DNA of 64,000 nt from Otatea glauca (Eukaryota > Streptophyta > Magnoliopsida > Poales > Poaceae), in assembly GCA_036346275.1 (NCBI GenBank), contig CM070721.1, positions 46,783,594 to 46,847,593 of the forward strand, in the 5' to 3' direction. The notes beneath the pieces were generated by a model that ran no database searches, was not told where the DNA came from, and was given only the letters and a program-made list of their open reading frames with translations. Shown in pieces: positions 59,404-64,000 of the stretch (positions within the stretch are counted from its first letter, which is position 1; every line of letters begins with the position of its first letter). The position numbers were made by a program, and so were the translations under genes.

Positions 59404-60980
59404 AACCTCCCCTTAACTCAAAATCTATAACGAAGTTGTTTCCGAAAAACCCAGAAGGGTAATTAAGCACATGAATACATGTGTGTTAAATGTCCAAAGG
59501 ATTACTGAATAAGGAAGACTAGAATAGTCAATACAAACACTTGTAGTACAAAAAACCACTAAGGGTATAAAAGACTGAAACAGTTTTATCCAAGCACTTC
59601 TAATGAAGCAAGATTGAGCAAACCAAGAGTAGGTTGAGAGAAAGCCTGGAACAGTCAATCAAAACACATAGCTATCAACAAAACAGATGAAAAAATCTGG
59701 ATCTTCAAGAATTCATAACCCCAGTAAAGTCTGAGTCTATGCAACTGACCTCCTGAAACAAATGTTCAATCAGCAAATGGCATAAGCCAAGACATCACCT
59801 GTTGTACTGGGTAGATAGCGAAGAATACATAACATGGACTTTTGACATGCTCCGTCTGGAACACAAAATTCGGCAAACTGCCTACTGAAAATCCATAACA
59901 TAGTTAAAACTACTCAAAAAAATATCAATATGAAGAAAAACTTCTCGTTCCATCAATGAAGTATAAATTGCAGTAGACCCCTCATATCGAGCAAAGACAA
60001 TAAAACAATGTTGTAGTATCCACGCAAAAACAAACTCTTTCTTGAACTTTAAACCTTCATCTCAAACTAACAATGGAGCAAAACTTTTAGTAGAAAAAAC
60101 TCCTAAGAGTATAATGCTACCAGCGGGATGTCATCAAATTCCAAATGAATGTTACCAAAACCTCCATAATGGTCAACGTATCCAAACGGTGAATAAAACA
60201 CCAAATTCCAATTAACGATGACAAAACACCAAATTCAGTTGTCTCCTCAACTGATATTTTTTTCTTTTCTCCAAAGAAGACAATGAAACATCAAAGAAAC
60301 CGACGATGAAATGTCAAATAAATTGACAAGAATCCGCCAATGATAAGTACCACATGAATGCTGTCAATAATAAACACAGTGGCTTGAATTGCAAAAGAAA
60401 TCTGTCTAGAATATGCATAATGGCCTAAACTGTACATAAATACCATCAATAATATGTATGAAAATCCGCTAATAATAAGCACAAAATAATAAGCACAACA
60501 TCTTGAATTGTGCATGAAATCACGCCAATAATTTGAACACAAAATAATAAGCATAAAAAACTAAACTGTGCATGAATACCGTCAAAAAATCAGAATTGCA
60601 ATAAAATCTCACTTTTATTGGCACTAAAACAGTCATCGGGGTTAAAAGCAATTCTTTCCTCACGTCCATATATTGAAAGAACAGCTCTCATCTGAATTTG
60701 CCATATAAAGATAAACTGATCTTGTTATCGAAATTCTCAATGTCAAATTTAGTAGATGATATAGTGGAGAATAAAATTGCAGATCAAAAATATAATGCGG
60801 TATATTCTGAAAAATAAAACTTCTTGGTAAGCTTTGGGTGCATGTAACAATTTACTAGAATGTTCTGGTACACCTCGGGTGCACTTAGCAATTTCAGGTG
60901 AAAAACCGGAAGCCGGAGCTGAGTTGACTTCTCTGGAGCCGAAGTAAACTAGAGCCGGACTTAAATCCACTTCTGGGATC
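59404..60980. other. AT-rich region, probable internal part of the older element
   Basis: No pol domain recognised on either strand. Short direct repeats of aaataataagcacaa occur at 60470-60560 (aacaccaaattc at 60195-60230 is another). It could be the degraded 3' internal region of the copia whose LTR ends at 59403. Confidence 0.45.
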
Positions 60981-61375
60981 TAATTGAAGTTCGACTGGCT
61001 CAAAAGCTTCTCTCGGTTTGCTCTTGGTCGCAGCTATTTCAATCGGGCGTGCGGAGAGATCGACCGGCGTGGAGTGCAGGCCTCGTGGGCGTTGCCCGGA
61101 GCCGAGATGGCGGGTCCGGTAGAGGCTTGGGCAGCCAGAGGCGAAGTGCGGCCTGCTCGGAAGGCGTCCGGCCAAGGTGGTCGATGCTTCACGGGCGGTG
61201 CGGACGGGAGCCAAGTCGGCGATTGGGCGCGCGGAGGCGCAGGCTGGTCAGAGGTGTCTGGCGGACGGGCGCTGAGGGGGCGTCGGCGCTGAGGCCGAAG
61301 ATAGCGCCGGACGAAACGAAGGACGGCGTCGAGCCTGAGAAAAGCACTGCCCGTGGCGGTGCGCAGAAGACGGCG

Positions 61376-61786
61376 ATGGCATCGGCTCGCAAGATCCAGT
61401 CCAACCTGAGCGCCGCCCATGAGATGAAGTGGCGGGTGGACGAGGCGAACGAGGAGCACGTCCTGGTGGAGCTCGCGCACATCGAGGCCGAGTGGGAGCG
61501 CCGCAAGATAGATGCCCAGCGCGGTGCGGAGGCCGAGTGGGAGCGCCGCGAGATAGATGCCAAGCGTGGTGCGGAGGCCGAGCGGTTCGCCAAGTACATT
61601 GAGGCCACGAGGGCTAAGATTAAGGCGCTGCAGAAGTTCGTGAGCCGTGCGCGAGACCTCGAGAAGAAGCTTGCCGTAACGAACGCCGACGTGGAGGTCC
61701 TGCAGGCCAAGATGGAGCTAGCGCGTGCCATGGAGAAGAACCTCGGCGGCGAACGGTGTAGATCGGAAACCCAGGCAGTGATTTGA
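61376..61786 (+). CDS. GC-rich coiled-coil protein of unknown function
   Basis: Start ATG at 61376 (MASARKIQSNLSAAHEMK); the frame is also open upstream to 61049 but becomes Arg/Gly-rich. 136 codons, strongly Ala/Glu/Arg/Lys with heptad-like spacing. It contains an internal 13-residue repeat (AEWERRKIDAQRG / AEWERREIDAKRG / AERFAKYIEATRA). Composition is unlike the flanking AT-rich DNA. I do not recognise a family. It may be a host gene piece or a TE-borne gag-like coiled coil. Confidence 0.4.
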   Translation: MASARKIQSNLSAAHEMKWRVDEANEEHVLVELAHIEAEWERRKIDAQRGAEAEWERREIDAKRGAEAERFAKYIEATRAKIKALQKFVSRARDLEKKLAVTNADVEVLQAKMELARAMEKNLGGERCRSETQAVI

Positions 61787-61953
61787 TGCAGAAGCATTTT
61801 TAAGATTAAAAATTTTATATTTTAAAATTTCTCATGATTTACAAGAAATATCAATTTTCTTTTACAATTCTATACAAGAGTCATAATTATCATATATTTT
61901 TATTAGTGATTAAAAAAAATTTATCATAGTTCAATTTTAATGTTTTAAATTTC

Positions 61954-62420
61954 TTAATCAATCCATTTGAAATGCTTTCTTGTGCACGAAAAGCTTTTAA
62001 AAATTTCAAACTTAGTTACCTTAATGTCATTGTAGATATTCTCATCGTCGTCGTCCTCATTATCTATGTTCCACCCCATGAAACATATATCAACAATATC
62101 ATCCTTCCTAAGAGATGCCAATAAATCATCCTCGTCACTGTTACTTGAGAGATCAAGCTCATCCGCTACATTCAAAAATACTTTATGAAGAACCTGTTTC
62201 ATCTTCTTTCCTGAAAATTAGCTGAGCTTTTTGTTAGTAAAACTTGGAACAATCACTTATAAAATGACCAAAAGCATCACACTTAAAGCATTGTATGTCA
62301 CTACAATCGCTTCTTCCTTTACAAAAATCTTTTTCATATTCTTTGAAAATTTTGTTATGTTTAATCTTTTAGACAACAGTGAAAGTTCAATATCCTTTTT
62401 CTTTCTCAAAAGTGGCTAAA
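61954..62420 (-). pseudogene. Gag remnant with CCHC zinc knuckle, copia-like
   Basis: On minus, CFKCDAFGHFISDC (62290-62249) is a CX2CX4HX4C retroviral-type knuckle preceded by a basic segment. After a stop, the acidic DELDLSSNSDEDDLLASLRKDD stretch (62202-61954) is in another frame. Together they are the C-terminal gag of a minus-strand copia element. Confidence 0.7.
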
Positions 62421-62531
62421 GTAATAGGACGATCATTAGAAACATCATTATTAAAAACAAGAGTTTGGTCAAATAAAAAATGCAATATACGCTATGCTTT
62501 TTAATTGTTAAATTAAATCTAAAGAAAATCA

Positions 62532-62544
62532 CGATCTGATACCA
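62532..62544 (-). promoter_or_regulatory. Primer-binding site of a minus-strand copia element
   Basis: On minus, tggtatcagatcg, two bases after an LTR end reading ...gatccttca (62547). Similar to the tRNA-Met primer site, with changes in the last bases. Confidence 0.7.
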
Positions 62545-62546
62545 AT

Positions 62547-64000
62547 TGAAGGATCGAAACGCACCAAGAGGAAAGTGAATTGGTGCAAACTAACACCTAA
62601 ATCTAATTTTTTTGTCTTTTACTAATTCTGAAAATTAATAAAATATTGATCAAATTTAAAGATTTAATCTAGAATAATTAATCTAAGACCACTAAGGAAA
62701 ACTAGATTAAACATACAAACTAGAAAGTAATTATACGTAAACATAAATCAATAGATCGGAATCTATACTCGTTGATTTTCGTTAAAGAACACACGTATAT
62801 ATCCTTTTTTAAGAAAGCATAAACCTCAAATAATCTCTCAAATTTTCTTCTCTATTTTCTCTCTCCTTTCTTCTCTTTTTCTCTTTTGCTTGCTCCGTTT
62901 CCTTGCTTGCGTACGTCTGGAGCTTCTGTCCTTGCTAGCACAATGCTTCAAAGAGAGCTTCTCTGCACTGGCTCACGCACAAGGAACAGCTCGGCCTCCT
63001 GCTGCCTTCTTGCACTGCTGCCGATACACACGCAGGAGTGCTCCTCCCTCTGACCTTACTTGCTTCACGTCACAGCAACAGCCGCCTCTACTTTTCTTGG
63101 CCCTCGGTCGGGACGCGCGTCGTCACCACGGTCTTCAACCGGCCACTGCCCTTCTCTTTTTCTCTGCGCGACGTCGGAGCCCCCACGTTCTTTTATTTCT
63201 CTGTTTTGTGCGGCTCGCCCAAAACCAGGAGTCACCCCTCCCATTTATACTCAGCAAATCCTAGCTTTTTATCCTTAATAATCTACATACATACATATTC
63301 ATCTAGCCCAATTACACATGACCCGATACATACACATATTCAAAATTTACATATGCACACGCACGGCTCACCTGCCTCCTTCGCGTGACTCACTCGCTTG
63401 CACAACCCTCTGGCCGCTACACTGTGTCATCCATCTGCGTAGACCTCTACGTATCTCGTCTCGCTGCACCTGCGTCCTTGCGTGATGCGCCTCCTGCACC
63501 TGTGACCTCGCGTGCCACCTGCACCTCTGCGACCTTGCGTGCTGCGCCTGCAACTCTACGACCTTCGCGTGTGCTGCTTTCGGGCTACGCACCACCTGCA
63601 TGGATTCTCCCCGACCTGAAGTGTGCGTCCGTCTATGTTCACCTGCGCTGCAACGTGCATCTCGCGTCCCTGCGTTGTACTTCCTGTTGTCTGTGTTGTA
63701 TCTCCTGTCACAAATAAAACAAACTCTCAAAGTATGTTGTTCCATAACAAATATTATTGTCCATAAATCGTCACACATATATTATATTGTTGTCAAATTA
63801 ATCATCACATGTAAAAAACACAAATAGAATTAACAATCGGTAAGTAAACCTTTCTGTCAAAATGGGTATTGCTGAAACACATCTATCAAATTTCAATCAT
63901 TGTTTTTATAAGTGCAAAGGAGGTCTGAATTGTCATTGAATAGAAATAAAATATATAAACCATCTTGGTATCCAAACTTGTATCTAATTACTCTCTCTGG
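62547..64000 (-). mobile_element. LTR (5') of a minus-strand copia element, extending to or past the window end
   Basis: On minus, the inner end ...cctcttggtgcg...gatccttca directly precedes the primer-binding site. Upstream, a TATA box (tataaat, 63249-63243 on minus) gives an LTR promoter, and the R-U5 portion (about 63215-62548) is CT-rich. The outer LTR end was not identified. The frames at 62890-63717 are shadows in this LTR. Confidence 0.6.

Noticed and set aside
61189..61797. 202-residue Ser/Arg/Ala-rich minus frame
   Set aside because: Shadow of the plus-strand coiled-coil frame; low-complexity codon complement.
62890..63827. Cys/Leu-rich and Thr-rich frames on both strands
   Set aside because: Inside a probable LTR with promoter and next to its primer-binding site.

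Overview
This window looks like repeat-rich plant nuclear DNA, most likely from a grass. The evidence is the density of nested LTR retrotransposons, CACTA, Mutator-like (MULE), hAT and Stowaway elements, TG...CA LTRs with 5-bp target duplications, plant splice signals and long AT-rich spacers. I found no tRNA, rRNA, CRISPR array or prokaryotic operon. I cannot name the species. No intact host housekeeping gene is convincing, and almost every open frame belongs to a transposable element or its remains.

Layout from left to right. 1-946 is the right end of a CACTA transposon with subterminal palindromic repeats. 1327-4384 is a 3.06-kb solo LTR (TSD ATATT). 4525-12215 is a foldback (inverted-repeat) family in tandem arrangement. 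A complete 5.6-kb non-autonomous CACTA element (5340-10912, TSD TGG) has jumped into one of its arms, and a 918-bp solo LTR (6250-7167, TSD GCTGC) has inserted into that CACTA. A (TATGTG)n microsatellite (about 12420-12590) abuts the left end of a 16-kb MULE (12608-28746) that has long hairpin-bearing terminal inverted repeats and a near-perfect 9-bp TSD.

The MULE holds, on the minus strand, a broken MURA-type transposase (27370-24798), a broken plant-mobile-domain (PMD) gene (24627-21788) and a two-exon gene of unknown function (14853-13871). On the plus strand it holds a GRF zinc-finger gene with two stops (20916-21419). A 5.1-kb gag-only LTR-type element (15469-20537, TSD CATGG) is inserted inside it. 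This multi-gene MULE is the most interesting object in the window.

Further right are a Stowaway-like MITE (28964-29215) and a small hAT-like element (29443-36586) split by a full-length Ty1/copia element, copia A (29735-36144, TSD ATTTA). A Ty3/gypsy element of Tat/Grande type (37947-59185, TSD GTACC) follows. It was invaded by a solo LTR (40492-42206, TSD TATAC) and by a full-length minus-strand copia, copia B (50144-58440, TSD GGTTG). The gypsy element also carries an antisense gene (49974-47640) between pol and the 3' LTR, part of which resembles a PMD. The gypsy itself sits in the LTR of an older minus-strand copia-like element (about 37.9 kb and 59191-59403). The last 3 kb hold a GC-rich coiled-coil ORF (61376-61786) and the 5' part (gag zinc knuckle, primer-binding site, LTR with promoter) of another minus-strand copia.

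All retrotransposon coding regions and the MULE genes carry stops or frameshifts. Several stops are G-to-A or C-to-T changes (inferred from family consensus), as expected of methylated heterochromatin. The TSDs allow a relative order of insertion to be read: foldback, then CACTA, then solo LTR; MULE, then gag-only element; hAT, then copia A; old copia LTR, then gypsy, then copia B and a solo LTR.
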